This document shows, piece after piece, positions 27,515-36,895 of a stretch of 64,000 nt of DNA. The stretch is from Stutzerimonas stutzeri. GTDB taxonomy: Bacteria; Pseudomonadota; Gammaproteobacteria; Pseudomonadales; Pseudomonadaceae. The notes under the pieces are model-generated. The model worked only from the letters and a program-made list of their open reading frames with translations, made no database searches and had not been told where the DNA came from. How positions within the stretch are numbered: position 1 is the first letter of the stretch; each line of letters starts with the position of its first letter. The position numbers and the translations under genes are program-made. The stretch is taken from positions 1 through 64,000 of the forward strand of contig NZ_JAMOIC010000019.1 in the NCBI RefSeq assembly GCF_024448895.1, given 5' to 3'.

Positions 27515-27548
27515 ACCGGAAGGTCCAAAGACCTTCCGGTTTTTTTTT
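27515..27548 (+). terminator. Strong intrinsic terminator after tRNA-Lys
   Basis: ACCGGAAGGTC (27515-27525) and GACCTTCCGGT (27530-27540) form a perfect 11-bp stem with a CAAA loop, followed by a run of nine T's (27540-27548). Confidence 0.95.
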
Positions 27549-27636
27549 GTGCCTGCGATTTGGCCGGTATTTTTCTGAGCCATGTTTACTATTGCCGCGC
27601 CATCTCTTATCCAGTGGAGTGGCGCGGCAGCAGACG

Positions 27637-28932
27637 CTAGTGCAGCTTCAGGCGGGGTACCGTGCTGGTGCTGAGCTTGTCGCCGATCATCATCAGTCCG
27701 GTCCGGGCAACACCGTAGAGCGCGATCTGATGCATCCTGTACAGGGATACGTAGAACATCCGTGCCAGCCATCCCTCGAGCATAACGTTGCCAGTGAGGT
27801 TACCCATCAGGTTGCCGACGGCTGAGAACGTCGACAAGGAGATCAGAGAGCCGTAGTCGCGGTACCGATAGGCCGCCAGCTCTTTCCCTTCGAGCCGGCG
27901 GGCGATTGATTTGGCAAGCAGTGACGCCTGTTGATGCGCTGCCTGCGCCCGCGGCGGAACGTTGCGATCGCTGTCGGGTTGTGGGCAGGCGGCGCAATCG
28001 CCAAAAGCGAATATGTTCTCGTCACGAGTAGTCTGCAGGGTTGGCAGCACCTGCAGTTGATTGATCCTGTTGGTTTCAAGGCCATCTATTTCGCGTAGGA
28101 AGCCAGGTGCTCTGATGCCGGCAGCCCAGACCTTCAGTTTAGCTGGCACGAAATTGCCATCCTTGGTGTGCAGCCCTTCGTTCGTCACTTCGCTGACAGC
28201 GGCGTTGGTGAGCACCGTCACGCCGAGGTTGTTGAGCGTCTGGTGCACTGGCTGGCTGATGCGCTCGGGCAAGGCGGGAAGCACCCTGGGGCCGGCTTCG
28301 ATGAGTGTGATATGGACATTTTCCGGCTTGATGCCATTCAAGCCGTAGGCAGCGAGCTCGCGCGCGGCATGGTGAAGCTCGGCCGCCAGTTCAACGCCTG
28401 TGGCGCCTGCGCCGACGATGGCCATGTTGATCGTGCTTTGATGGCCCTCGCTGGCATGGGCGCGCATGTAATGGCTGAGTAGCAGGCGGTGGAAACGCTC
28501 TGCCTGTTCGCGGGTGTCCAGAAAGATGCAGTGCTCCGCGGCGCCTGTTGTTCCGAAATCATTTGTGGTGCTGCCGACCGCAATGACCAGGGTGTCATAG
28601 CTCAGCGTTCGGGCGGGTACGAGCTCTACACCGTGCTCATCGAAGGATGCAGCGAGGTGCACGCATTTGCGTTCGCGCTCCAGGCCGCTCATCCGGCCCA
28701 TCTGAAATTCGAAGTGGTTCCACTTCGCTTGCGCGACATAGTTGAGTTCGTCGGCCGACGAGTTCAGTGAGCCGGCCGCCACTTCATGCAGCAGAGGCTT
28801 CCAGATATGAGTGAGGTTCGCGTCTATCAGCGTGACGCGTGCCTTTCCTCGTTTGCCCAGGGTTCTACCCAGGCGGGTGGCAAGCTCCAAGCCGCCAGCG
28901 CCGCCGCCGACGATTACGATGCGATGTGTCAT
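27637..28932 (-). CDS. ndh: Type II NADH:quinone oxidoreductase
   Basis: Single-subunit, non-proton-pumping NADH dehydrogenase on the inner face of the membrane. The 431-residue protein has an FAD-binding Rossmann motif at the N-terminus (IVIVGGGAGGLELATRLG), a second nucleotide motif for NADH (MAIVGAGATGVELAAEL, about 168-184), the FAD-contacting FAFGDCA, and a C-terminal amphipathic region (GNLMGNLTGNVMLEGWLARM) likely used for membrane attachment. Probably in one operon with the upstream 57-residue membrane protein gene. Confidence 0.94.
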   Translation of the reverse strand: MTHRIVIVGGGAGGLELATRLGRTLGKRGKARVTLIDANLTHIWKPLLHEVAAGSLNSSADELNYVAQAKWNHFEFQMGRMSGLERERKCVHLAASFDEHGVELVPARTLSYDTLVIAVGSTTNDFGTTGAAEHCIFLDTREQAERFHRLLLSHYMRAHASEGHQSTINMAIVGAGATGVELAAELHHAARELAAYGLNGIKPENVHITLIEAGPRVLPALPERISQPVHQTLNNLGVTVLTNAAVSEVTNEGLHTKDGNFVPAKLKVWAAGIRAPGFLREIDGLETNRINQLQVLPTLQTTRDENIFAFGDCAACPQPDSDRNVPPRAQAAHQQASLLAKSIARRLEGKELAAYRYRDYGSLISLSTFSAVGNLMGNLTGNVMLEGWLARMFYVSLYRMHQIALYGVARTGLMMIGDKLSTSTVPRLKLH

Positions 28933-28992
28933 TGAATGAACTCATAAGGCTTTACGGAATTCGGTCATGCGCCGGGGCGAGGTCGGTGCCAC

Positions 28993-29166
28993 TCATAACA
29001 CCAGGCGGCTCAGGAGTCGGCTCAGCAGCCCAAGCCCTAAAACTACTACCAGAACCAGCACAAGGAGCAGCCAGGGCCGAAAAGGCCGCCGCTCGACTTG
29101 GTGCTGTGGTGCGCTGAGATACTGATCGACGCGTTTCTGGTCTTCTGGGTTCAGGCGGCTCGGCAT
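28993..29166 (-). CDS. Small DUF3094-like membrane protein
   Basis: A 57-residue protein from ATG 29166 (MPSRLNPEDQKRVDQYLSAP): polar N-terminal half, Pro/Arg hinge (ERRPFRPW) and one C-terminal membrane segment rich in Leu/Val (about 34-55). It resembles the DUF3094 proteins found next to ndh in pseudomonads; assignment is from memory of the family. It precedes ndh by 60 bases on the same strand and may assist or accompany it. An alternative upstream start adds 9 residues. Confidence 0.65.
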   Translation of the reverse strand: MPSRLNPEDQKRVDQYLSAPQHQVERRPFRPWLLLVLVLVVVLGLGLLSRLLSRLVL

Positions 29167-29279
29167 ACAAACCTCGCGGGGGAATGCAGGCATTCTAGCG
29201 GTGTGCTGCCAAAAGCCAAGCGAGAGGCGCGATCAGGGCTTGTTGCTGTTTGGCTTTGGTTGTATCGGGAGGAATGCTG

Positions 29280-29311
29280 AGGGAGGGCGGCGGGATAGTT
29301 TGGCCCTCCCT
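29280..29311 (-). terminator. Possible terminator after the DUF1631 gene
   Basis: AGGGAGGGC (29280-29288) pairs with GCCCTCCCT (29303-29311), 9 bp with a 14-base loop, starting 7 bases past the DUF1631 stop. No T-run follows on the minus strand. Confidence 0.4.
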
Positions 29312-29317
29312 GACGGC

Positions 29318-31606
29318 TCATCGACCGTTATGCTTCAGGCTGCGCAAGTTGCCAATCACAGACTCCAATGCCCTATCGAAAAGGAGGGCATCGTTGAGAA
29401 GGCGTATCGCGCCACGGCGGAACTCGATGGCCAGACCCATTCGGGTTTTCTCGAGCACCTTCATTCCGGTGCGATTGACGAAGATATACTTACCCGTGGG
29501 TTTGATGATAGCCGCCAATTTGCAACGCAGCTTATGGTCCTCATCTTCCTGAAATTCGACCCAGCTGCCTACGCGAAGATTGTCGACCTGTGCCAAGGCT
29601 TCATCATTATCGGCCAGGTTGATCTCGGGCTCTTGCTCACGACTTTCACCTGGGGCAAGCAATACGATTTCTTCATTGACCTCGACCATGGCCTGAGCGG
29701 CCGGCCCTTTCGACTCCTCGTCGCGAGGGGGTAATTCGAGTTTGACGTCGGTGAGGATATCGCCACCGCTCGCCGGATCATTGGCTGGCGGTACTGAAGC
29801 GGGTTTGCTCAGCTGTTGAAGCGTCTGGACGTGTAGGGCTTCAAGGTGCGTGAAGAAATCGCTAGTCGAAAAGGGATCGAAGGCAGCGCTGACCAGACCT
29901 TCGCGAAGATTCTTTAGCAGGCTCGGCACAAGCTCCAGCAGTCGCGAGCGGGACTCGGGGTCCTCGTGTGGACCAACGCTCCAGATCAGGTCGTCCATGG
30001 TGGCCAGAGCGGCCTGCCATTGTTCTGACTGAGTGCCGTGTTTCAGGCAAGTCAGCAGTAGGACCTTGCTCCACGCCTCTTGCAGCAGCCTGACAACCAC
30101 CTCGGGGAGGGTTTTGCCGAGCAAGCGCTGGTTGAGTGCGTGTTCCACTTCCTGGCGTGCCATCTCGGCCCGTGCACGTCCTTCCTCGGCATCACGGGTG
30201 CGCTGTTCAAGCAGCTCACTGCGGCGTCGCTCATCACCGGTGAAGGCGAGGAAGTCAGCCAGTAACTCGGAGAATATGCCTGGATCATCGACGAAGTCGT
30301 TTAGCAGGCGAGACACTACCTGTTCGATCTTCTGGTAGAGGCTGTCGCGCTGGGCTTCATCCTGATCGACCCAGCCCATTGCTGCAGATGCGATTTCGTT
30401 CAGCAGGCGTCGAGCCGGGTGGCTGCCGCGGCTGAAGAAAGTCTTGTCCAGAACTGCGACTTTCAAAACGGGGATCTGAAGGCGCCCAATCAATGCCTTC
30501 AGAGAATCGGGGAGGGTGCGGTCGTCGAGAATGAATTCGAACAACATCGACACCAGATTGATGACATCTTCGTCGACTTCACCGACCACGCGCGATTTAC
30601 CGCTCTTGGCACTGACGCGCTGCAACAATTGTTCGAGCTGGCTTTGCAGATCGAACTCGTCGACTTGCTGAGGTGCGCGAGACTGCAGGTGCGAAAGCAG
30701 TCGCATCAAGTCATTGCTGGAGATCGGAATGGCATCGCTGGGCAGATTGCGGGCGGGTAGCGCACTTCCGCGTAGCTCCGAGAGCAGTGCCTGCAGTGTG
30801 CCGAATGCTTCGTGAACGCCTTCATCCACATAAGCAGGCGAATCGCTGAACCCCTGCTCTGATCGCGCTGCACCGGTGCCTGAAGTGCCTGGGCGGACGG
30901 GTGCGCGGCGCGGTTGTGTGGATTGCAATTCTGGCAGGACGCCCGCGGCGACAAGCGCCTGGTTGGACTCGGCGTAAAGCTGTTCGAGGTCGCTGAGTAC
31001 ATAGCGCTCGAACAATTTGAGAATGATTAGCTTGACCTTGATCTCGACGCCTAGGGTGCTGCAGGCCTCGAGGAAATATTCACACAGCTGTTGAGGCCCC
31101 AGCGGATTGCTCTTGTCGTCGAGCTTTCGGCTCACCAGCACATTCATGCGGGTGGTGAGATGGCTTAGCGGCTGACTGGCGCGGCTGATGACTTTGGCGA
31201 CCATGGTATCGATCGCAACTGATTCTTCCAGTTCGTCGTTCTGCACCAGTGCAAGGCTTTCGAACGAGGCCTCCTGCTGTGCGGGCTTGCCGATCTCGTA
31301 CTGATTCAGTTTGGAAAAAGACTCGAATACCTGCTGCAGGAATCCGCGTTCGATCCCGCGGCGCTTCATCCGCAGGTCGCGCATGGCTTCGAAAAATGCG
31401 TTCTGTTCCGCATTGCTTGTCGCGCGATCGGCAATCTCGAATAGAGAATCGTCGGCGTTGTCGAACAGGGTCTGTAGCGCCAGTCTCAGTTGCTGGGCTG
31501 CTTTGTCGCGCACGCTGATGAGCGCGACAGGTAGTCTACCTGCCGGCGAGGTCTGCTTTTGCTCAGGGGTGGCCTTGAGGTGCACCACTTTCGCATCGGT
31601 TCGCAT
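29318..31606 (-). CDS. DUF1631 family protein
   Basis: A 762-residue, mostly helical protein, predicted cytoplasmic, of the DUF1631 family; homologues in Pseudomonas were long mislabelled as thymidine phosphorylase. Visible regions: a conserved helical N-terminal half (EIADRATSNAEQNAFFEAMR, EYFLEACSTLGVEIKVKLII), a low-complexity linker with Pro/Arg/Ser (about 230-270), a second helical domain (about 280-590) and a C-terminal domain with VGSWVEFQEDEDHKLRCKLA and KYIFVNRTGMKVLEKTRMG, which recalls a PilZ-like fold. ATG 31606 is preceded by GGAG at good spacing. No function is established. It is divergent from nadC. Confidence 0.82.
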   Translation of the reverse strand: MRTDAKVVHLKATPEQKQTSPAGRLPVALISVRDKAAQQLRLALQTLFDNADDSLFEIADRATSNAEQNAFFEAMRDLRMKRRGIERGFLQQVFESFSKLNQYEIGKPAQQEASFESLALVQNDELEESVAIDTMVAKVISRASQPLSHLTTRMNVLVSRKLDDKSNPLGPQQLCEYFLEACSTLGVEIKVKLIILKLFERYVLSDLEQLYAESNQALVAAGVLPELQSTQPRRAPVRPGTSGTGAARSEQGFSDSPAYVDEGVHEAFGTLQALLSELRGSALPARNLPSDAIPISSNDLMRLLSHLQSRAPQQVDEFDLQSQLEQLLQRVSAKSGKSRVVGEVDEDVINLVSMLFEFILDDRTLPDSLKALIGRLQIPVLKVAVLDKTFFSRGSHPARRLLNEIASAAMGWVDQDEAQRDSLYQKIEQVVSRLLNDFVDDPGIFSELLADFLAFTGDERRRSELLEQRTRDAEEGRARAEMARQEVEHALNQRLLGKTLPEVVVRLLQEAWSKVLLLTCLKHGTQSEQWQAALATMDDLIWSVGPHEDPESRSRLLELVPSLLKNLREGLVSAAFDPFSTSDFFTHLEALHVQTLQQLSKPASVPPANDPASGGDILTDVKLELPPRDEESKGPAAQAMVEVNEEIVLLAPGESREQEPEINLADNDEALAQVDNLRVGSWVEFQEDEDHKLRCKLAAIIKPTGKYIFVNRTGMKVLEKTRMGLAIEFRRGAIRLLNDALLFDRALESVIGNLRSLKHNGR

Positions 31607-31937
31607 CGAGACTCTCCGGTCGCCTGTCATTCAAGCGCTCAACACCGTGTAGCATGCCGCTGATTATGCGCAGGGGCAACGGCTTGTAATTCCATGGTTG
31701 GTTCGCCATTTCGGTGGCGCCAAATATGAGTTCATTATAGGCCGCTCGTTCATTAGCCTAGCGTGGATTTGTCTTGGACATGATGCAGCTCACACATACT
31801 CGCGTAATTCCTACAAGCGGTCGAAATGCAGGGGGCGCGGCTGTACGAGCAGCTTGTTCGCGCGCTTTGATGAAGGCCTTCCGAGGCTCTATAAAGGGTC
31901 AGCGCTTATACTCTGCCGAAATGAACGGGAGCCTTAC
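31607..31937. promoter_or_regulatory. Intergenic region between DUF1631 gene and nadC
   Basis: 331 bases without a supported gene, between divergent starts. A perfect TATAAT is read on the minus strand at 31739-31734 and a TATACT on the plus strand at 31907-31912; neither has a good -35 at standard spacing. An in-frame extension of nadC back to 31698 exists but lacks family similarity. I see no RNA gene. Confidence 0.35.
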
Positions 31938-32786
31938 GTGAGCAACATCACCCTTGCGGATTTGTCCGCTGAAATTGAAACCAATGTACGCAAAGCGCTG
32001 GCTGAAGACGTCGGTTCGGGAGACATCACTGCACAATTGATCCCCGCCGAGCGGCTTGCACATGCTGCTGTCATCACTCGCGAGTCGGCGGTGATAAGCG
32101 GGACGGCATGGGTCGATGCGGTGTTTCGTCAGCTCGATTCCAGGGTTTCGGTGCATTGGCAGGTCGGGGACGGAGAGCAGGTCGAGGCTGACCGTGTGCT
32201 ATTTCATCTCGAGGGGCCGGCGCGGTCGCTGCTCAGTGGAGAGCGCGCAGCATTGAATTTCCTCCAAACCCTATCAGGGGTGGCGACCCGCTGCAGGCAA
32301 TATGCGGACCTCGTTGAAGGCACCGGCGTACGGTTGCTCGATACTCGAAAGACGATTCCCGGGCTGCGTCTTGCACAGAAGTATGCGGTGACGTGTGGTG
32401 GTTGCCATAACCATCGCATCGGGCTGTATGACGCCTTCCTAATAAAGGAGAACCATATCGCGGCATGCGGCGGGATTGCCGAGGCGGTCGAGGCTGCGCA
32501 TCACATCGCGCCCGGCAAGCCGGTTGAGGTCGAAGTCGAGAACCTTGATGAGCTGGAGCAGGCACTTGCTGCCGGGGCCGATGTAGTCATGCTCGACGAA
32601 CTGAGCCTCGAAGACATGCGCACAGCAGTCGCGGTGACCGCGGGAAGAGCAAAGCTGGAAGCATCTGGCGGGATCAGTGATGACACCCTGCGTGCCATCG
32701 CCGAGACTGGCGTCGACTACATTTCGATCGGCGCCCTGACCAAGCATGTTCGGGCAATTGACCTGTCGATGCGTCTGAAACAATAG
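31938..32786 (+). CDS. nadC: Nicotinate-nucleotide pyrophosphorylase (carboxylating)
   Basis: Converts quinolinate and PRPP to nicotinate mononucleotide, CO2 and PPi in de novo NAD synthesis. From GTG 31938 ([13 protein letters not shown]) the protein has 282 residues, the length I expect for Pseudomonas NadC; GGGAG lies 6 bases upstream. Active-site segments are visible: [37 protein letters not shown] (read as [15 protein letters not shown] and LIKENH), VEVENLDEL and the C-terminal [18 protein letters not shown]. An ATG-like start further upstream at 31698 was rejected. Confidence 0.96.
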   Translation: MSNITLADLSAEIETNVRKALAEDVGSGDITAQLIPAERLAHAAVITRESAVISGTAWVDAVFRQLDSRVSVHWQVGDGEQVEADRVLFHLEGPARSLLSGERAALNFLQTLSGVATRCRQYADLVEGTGVRLLDTRKTIPGLRLAQKYAVTCGGCHNHRIGLYDAFLIKENHIAACGGIAEAVEAAHHIAPGKPVEVEVENLDELEQALAAGADVVMLDELSLEDMRTAVAVTAGRAKLEASGGISDDTLRAIAETGVDYISIGALTKHVRAIDLSMRLKQ

Positions 32787-32796
32787 GGCAGAGAAA

Positions 32797-32818
32797 GGCG
32801 GCACCCAGGAGTGCCGCC
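32797..32818. terminator. Shared hairpin between nadC and zapG
   Basis: GGCGGCAC (32797-32804) pairs with GTGCCGCC (32811-32818) around a 6-base loop, with AAA before it, between convergent stops at 32786 and 32827. Confidence 0.6.
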
Positions 32819-32826
32819 GTCGCGAT

Positions 32827-33258
32827 TCAGTGCCTGCTTTTCAGACCGAAATTCTCGTCCAGCGTACCGGGCACATCAGGACCTTTTGGCGCGTAGTCCT
32901 TTGGTGGTTCGGTGAAAGTCGGCGAAGTGAGGCGTTCCCGATGGCTGTGGGTTTCCTCGCTATGCAGGGCGGCGAGAAGACGCTGACGGGTTTGCTCGTC
33001 GAGGGCGAGCTTGTCGGCGCCTTCGGACAGGTGATCCTGCATGTCCTGGTAGCTGTTGGTCAGCTTGCGCAGCAGGCTGGCAGTGGTGTTGAAGTGCGTG
33101 ACCACTTCGCTCTGGTAGGTATCGAGGCGCTCCTGCAGGTCATCCACCTGACGCTGTGTACTGTTCGGCGCGCTGTTACGTGCAATCAGGTAACCAATGA
33201 CGATGCCGGCGATCACGCCGACGATCGGGAGCAACCAGGTCGCGAGGGTCTGTTCCAC
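32827..33258 (-). CDS. zapG: YhcB/ZapG family (DUF1043) inner-membrane cell-envelope protein
   Basis: A 143-residue protein with one N-terminal membrane segment (about 8-27, LLPIVGVIAGIVIGYLIA) and a cytoplasmic coiled coil (about 33-85, QRQVDDLQERLDTYQSEVVT), then a proline-rich tail ending GTLDENFGLKSRH. This layout is diagnostic of YhcB, now called ZapG, which links cell division and envelope growth in E. coli. It is divergent from the alpha/beta hydrolase gene and lies near another division gene, zapE. Confidence 0.85.
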   Translation of the reverse strand: MEQTLATWLLPIVGVIAGIVIGYLIARNSAPNSTQRQVDDLQERLDTYQSEVVTHFNTTASLLRKLTNSYQDMQDHLSEGADKLALDEQTRQRLLAALHSEETHSHRERLTSPTFTEPPKDYAPKGPDVPGTLDENFGLKSRH

Positions 33259-33505
33259 GAGTACTTCCTCTATATAAAACGGCTGTGACGTACAGCAGTG
33301 AAAAATCTTGCAGTGGCAGTCGCCTTGGGCGACCAGTCCGATCGGTTCACGACCGGCATCTTAGCTTCGCGCCGCCTGGGCGGTAGTCTTCCCACCGTCT
33401 GATACGTTAACGTCTCGTCCCTGCCCTGTATACCGCCACGCGAAGCGGCACTATTCGGCAGTTCAAGCAAGACGAGCCGATAAGCCCCAAGGTCACGGAG
33501 TTACT

Positions 33506-34135
33506 TTGTTGAAACGTGAAAGCCCCATATCCATCGAAGGCCCGGCCGGTGCGCTGGAAGGTCTGTATTTCGATCAGCCCGATGCACGTGGGCTGGCGCT
33601 GATCTGCCATCCCAATCCGGTCAAGGGCGGAACCATGCTCAACAAAGTGGTCTCGACCCTGCAGCGCACGGCGCGGGATGCAGGTTACGTCACCCTTCGT
33701 TTCAATTTTCGCGGTGTTGGAGGCAGTGCTGGCAGCCATGACATGAACACTGGCGAAGTGGACGATGCCGAAGCTGCGCTGCGCTGGCTGCGTGCGCAAT
33801 ATCCGTCGCTACCGCTGACCTTGCTGGGCTTTTCGTTTGGCGGCTTTGTCGCTGCGGCGCTGGCCGGGCGCGTCGAAGCGCGTGGCGAGCCGCTGGAGCG
33901 GTTGTTCATGGTTGCGCCAGCCGTATCTCGCCTGACGGATTTGCCGCTGGCCGAAAGCTGTGCGCTTACCATCATCCAGCCGGACGATGATGAAGTCATA
34001 GATCCGTCTTCGGTGCATGCCTTCTCCGCAGGGCTTCAGCGCTCTCACGAGCTGCTGAAAGTGGCAGAATGCAGCCACTTTTTCCACGGCAAGCTGGTGG
34101 AACTCAAAGAGCTGGTCACGCCGCGACTGGTTTAG
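33506..34135 (+). CDS. Alpha/beta-fold hydrolase
   Basis: A 209-residue protein of the dienelactone-hydrolase-like type without signal peptide. Oxyanion region ICHPNPVKGGTMLNKVV, conserved RFNFRGVGGSAG, nucleophile elbow GFSFGG (Ser), candidate Asp in QPDDDEVIDP and His in CSHFFHGKL complete the triad. The start is TTG 33506 or the adjacent TTG 33509; GGAG at 33497-33500 fits either, and no ATG is available. Substrate unknown. In P. aeruginosa a similar gene precedes trpS and zapE, as here. Confidence 0.85.
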   Translation: MLKRESPISIEGPAGALEGLYFDQPDARGLALICHPNPVKGGTMLNKVVSTLQRTARDAGYVTLRFNFRGVGGSAGSHDMNTGEVDDAEAALRWLRAQYPSLPLTLLGFSFGGFVAAALAGRVEARGEPLERLFMVAPAVSRLTDLPLAESCALTIIQPDDDEVIDPSSVHAFSAGLQRSHELLKVAECSHFFHGKLVELKELVTPRLV

Positions 34136-34227
34136 TGAATCGCTTGCGATACAGCGAGCCCCAGCATCGTCCTTTGCTTTTCCAAAGACCTGCTTGCTGT
34201 TTGCGCTGAATGAATCGAGATAACCGA

Positions 34228-35586
34228 ATGAAGACCCGAATCCTTACTGGCATCACCACCACTGGCACACCCCATCTGGGCAATTATGCAGGTGCTATTC
34301 GTCCCGCCATCGTGGCCAGTCGGGAAGCCGATGCCGACTCCTTCTATTTTCTCGCTGATTATCACGCCCTGATCAAATGCGACGATCCGCTGCGCATCCA
34401 GCAATCGCGTCTTGAAATCGCGGCCACTTGGCTGGCTTGTGGTCTCGACGCCGAGCGGGTGACGTTCTATCGCCAGTCGGACATCCCGGAAATCCCTGAA
34501 CTGACCTGGCTGCTGACCTGTGTTGCCGGCAAGGGCCTGCTCAACCGCGCGCATGCCTACAAGGCATCGGTGGACAAGAATGTGGAGCAGGGGGAGGACC
34601 CGGACGCCGGAATTACCATGGGGCTGTTCAGCTATCCGGTGCTGATGGCGGCGGACATTCTCATGTTCAATGCACACCGGGTGCCGGTCGGGCGCGATCA
34701 GATCCAGCATGTGGAAATGGCGCGCGACATCGCTCAGCGCTTCAATCACCTGTTCGGTAACGGCAAGGAGTTGTTCACCCTGCCGTCCGCCGTGATCGAG
34801 GAAAGCGTTGCGACTTTGCCCGGGCTCGACGGGCGCAAGATGTCGAAGAGCTACGACAACACCATCCCTTTGTTCGCCAGTGCCAAAGCGCTAAAGAGCA
34901 CCATCGCGCGAATCGTCACCGACTCAAGGCTGCCCGGCGAGCCGAAAAATCCGGACGAATCTCATCTGTTCACCATTTATCAGGCGTTCGCTACTCCGGC
35001 ACAGCTGAGCGAGTTCCGCAGCGAGCTGATCGATGGATTGGCTTGGGGCGAAGCCAAGCAGCGCTTGTTCGACCTGCTCGACAGCGAGCTGAGCGAGGCA
35101 CGCGAGCGTTATCACGCATTGATGCAGCGGCCCGGTGAGCTGGAGGATATTCTGCAGGCCGGTGCCGCCAAAGCGCGCAGTGTCGCTACGCCCTTCCTTG
35201 GCGAACTGCGTGAGGCGGTCGGGCTGCGCAATTTCCGCAGTGAAGCTGCGAGCGTTGCTCCGGCGAAGAAGAAGGGCGGCAAGACTGCCCGTTTCGCCAG
35301 TTTCCGCGAGGACGACGGCAGCTTCCGTTTCCGTTTTTTCGCTGCCGACGGTGAAGAGCTGTTGCTGTCTCGGCCGTTCAGCGATCCGAAAGCCATCGGC
35401 GGCGTCAGCCAGCGCCTGATCGCTCAAGGTGTGGACGCCCTGGAACTCCGTGCTGACGAAGACTATCAATTTACCTTGTGGCTGGACGGCGATTGCATTG
35501 CTGACAGCCCCGCCTATGCCGATGAGCAGGCGCTCGAAGCAGCCATGCTGCGTCTGCGCCAGGTAATGGCAACCCTTGCTGCGTAA
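34228..35586 (+). CDS. trpS: Tryptophan--tRNA ligase with C-terminal DUF1508-like extension
   Basis: Class I synthetase that charges tRNA-Trp. The 452-residue protein from ATG 34228 ([19 protein letters not shown]) has the HIGH-type motif TPHLGN (14-19) and KMSKS in [10 protein letters not shown] (about 202-211). It is about 110 residues longer than E. coli TrpS. After a Lys/Gly linker ([13 protein letters not shown], about 347-359) the tail contains [20 protein letters not shown] and a following helix, resembling the DUF1508/YegP domain. The extension occurs in Pseudomonas relatives; its role is unknown. An alternative start 18 bases upstream is possible. Confidence 0.94.
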   Translation: MKTRILTGITTTGTPHLGNYAGAIRPAIVASREADADSFYFLADYHALIKCDDPLRIQQSRLEIAATWLACGLDAERVTFYRQSDIPEIPELTWLLTCVAGKGLLNRAHAYKASVDKNVEQGEDPDAGITMGLFSYPVLMAADILMFNAHRVPVGRDQIQHVEMARDIAQRFNHLFGNGKELFTLPSAVIEESVATLPGLDGRKMSKSYDNTIPLFASAKALKSTIARIVTDSRLPGEPKNPDESHLFTIYQAFATPAQLSEFRSELIDGLAWGEAKQRLFDLLDSELSEARERYHALMQRPGELEDILQAGAAKARSVATPFLGELREAVGLRNFRSEAASVAPAKKKGGKTARFASFREDDGSFRFRFFAADGEELLLSRPFSDPKAIGGVSQRLIAQGVDALELRADEDYQFTLWLDGDCIADSPAYADEQALEAAMLRLRQVMATLAA

Positions 35587-35742
35587 CGCACGTGCCGGTT
35601 CCGCCGGATGCTGGCGGGTCGGCGCAGCCCTGCTGATACACGATCTCACCCGAGGCACCCGCGCTTGAACGATGTGAGTAAATTGCCAACCACCGAGGGC
35701 ACGGCTAAAGTGTCGGCCCCGTTTCACTACCCAGACCCCGCC

Positions 35743-36837
35743 ATGACCCCTCTTGAGCGCTATCAGGCAGACCTGAAACGTCCTGACTTTTTCCACGACG
35801 CAGCCCAGGAAACTGCCGTGCGTCATTTGCAGCGCCTTTACGACGATCTGGTTGCCGATGACCGCAGCAAGTCCGGGCTGCTTGGCAAATTCTTCGGCAA
35901 GAAGCACCCGGAACCTGTGAAAGGTCTGTATTTCTGGGGCGGCGTTGGCCGTGGCAAGACCTACCTGGTCGACACCTTCTTCGAAGCGCTGCCGTTCGAG
36001 AAGAAGACGCGCACCCACTTTCACCGTTTCATGAAGCGCGTTCACGAGGAAATGCGCACCCTCAAGGGTGAAAAGAATCCGCTGATCATCATTGGCAAGC
36101 GATTCGCCGACGAGTCACGCGTGATCTGTTTCGACGAGTTTTTCGTATCGGACATTACCGACGCGATGATTCTGGCCACGCTGCTTGAGGAGTTGTTCAA
36201 GAACGGCGTGAGTCTGGTGGCGACTTCCAATATCGTGCCGGACGGTCTGTATAAGGATGGCCTGCAGCGGGCGCGCTTCCTTCCTGCGATCGAGTTGTTG
36301 AAGAAGCACACCGAGATCGTCAACGTCGACAGCGGTATCGACTATCGACTGCGCGCTCTTGAGCAAGCTGAACTCTTTCACTTCCCGCTCGACGCCGAGG
36401 CAGAGCAGAGCCTGGAAAAGAGCTTCCGTAGCTTGCTGCCGGAGAAGTGCCGAGTTCAGGAAAACGAGCCCCTGATGATCGAGAACCGCAAGATCGTCGC
36501 GCGCAAGGTTGCCAGCGGCGTCGCTTGGTTCGAGTTCCGCGAGTTGTGCGACGGACCGCGCAGCCAGAACGACTATATCGAGCTGGGTAAGATTTTCGAT
36601 GCGGTTCTGGTCTCGAATATCGAGCGCATGGACGTCTCAAAGGACGACATGGCCCGCCGCTTTATCAACATGGTCGACGAATTCTACGACCGTAACGTCA
36701 AGCTGATCCTCTCGGCCGAGGTGGAACTCAAGGATCTTTACGCCGGCGGGCGTCTGGAGTTCGAATTCCAGCGCACCCTGAGTCGCTTGCTTGAAATGCA
36801 GTCACACGAGTACCTGTCACGCCCACACAAGCCCTGA
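35743..36837 (+). CDS. zapE: Cell division ATPase ZapE (AFG1-like)
   Basis: P-loop ATPase that associates with the Z-ring late in division. The 364-residue protein from ATG 35743 (MTPLERYQADLKRPDFF) has Walker A GGVGRGKTYLVDTFF (about 68-82), Walker B RVICFDEFFVSDI and sensor region LVATSNIVPDGLYKDGLQR. Frame-open sequence upstream to 35608 adds 45 residues that do not look like the family. A strong terminator follows. Confidence 0.93.
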   Translation: MTPLERYQADLKRPDFFHDAAQETAVRHLQRLYDDLVADDRSKSGLLGKFFGKKHPEPVKGLYFWGGVGRGKTYLVDTFFEALPFEKKTRTHFHRFMKRVHEEMRTLKGEKNPLIIIGKRFADESRVICFDEFFVSDITDAMILATLLEELFKNGVSLVATSNIVPDGLYKDGLQRARFLPAIELLKKHTEIVNVDSGIDYRLRALEQAELFHFPLDAEAEQSLEKSFRSLLPEKCRVQENEPLMIENRKIVARKVASGVAWFEFRELCDGPRSQNDYIELGKIFDAVLVSNIERMDVSKDDMARRFINMVDEFYDRNVKLILSAEVELKDLYAGGRLEFEFQRTLSRLLEMQSHEYLSRPHKP

Positions 36838-36854
36838 AGTCATCAGGGGTTGAA

Positions 36855-36894
36855 AACGGCAAGTCTGCGCTTCGGCGTGACTTGCCGTTTTTTT
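36855..36894 (+). terminator. Strong intrinsic terminator after zapE
   Basis: AACGGCAAGTC (36855-36865) pairs with GACTTGCCGTT (36879-36889), with an inner CGC-TTCG-GCG hairpin (36868-36877), followed by T's to 36894. AAAA on the left lets it also serve the convergent glxA-type gene ending at 36896. Confidence 0.92.
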
Positions 36895-36895
36895 A

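Noticed and set aside
31698-31937. 80-residue N-terminal extension of NadC
   Set aside because: Lacks a ribosome-binding site and NadC similarity; GTG 31938 has GGGAG and gives the normal length.
34924-36045. 373-residue open frame on the minus strand across trpS and zapE
   Set aside because: Overlaps two convincing genes and shows no family signature.
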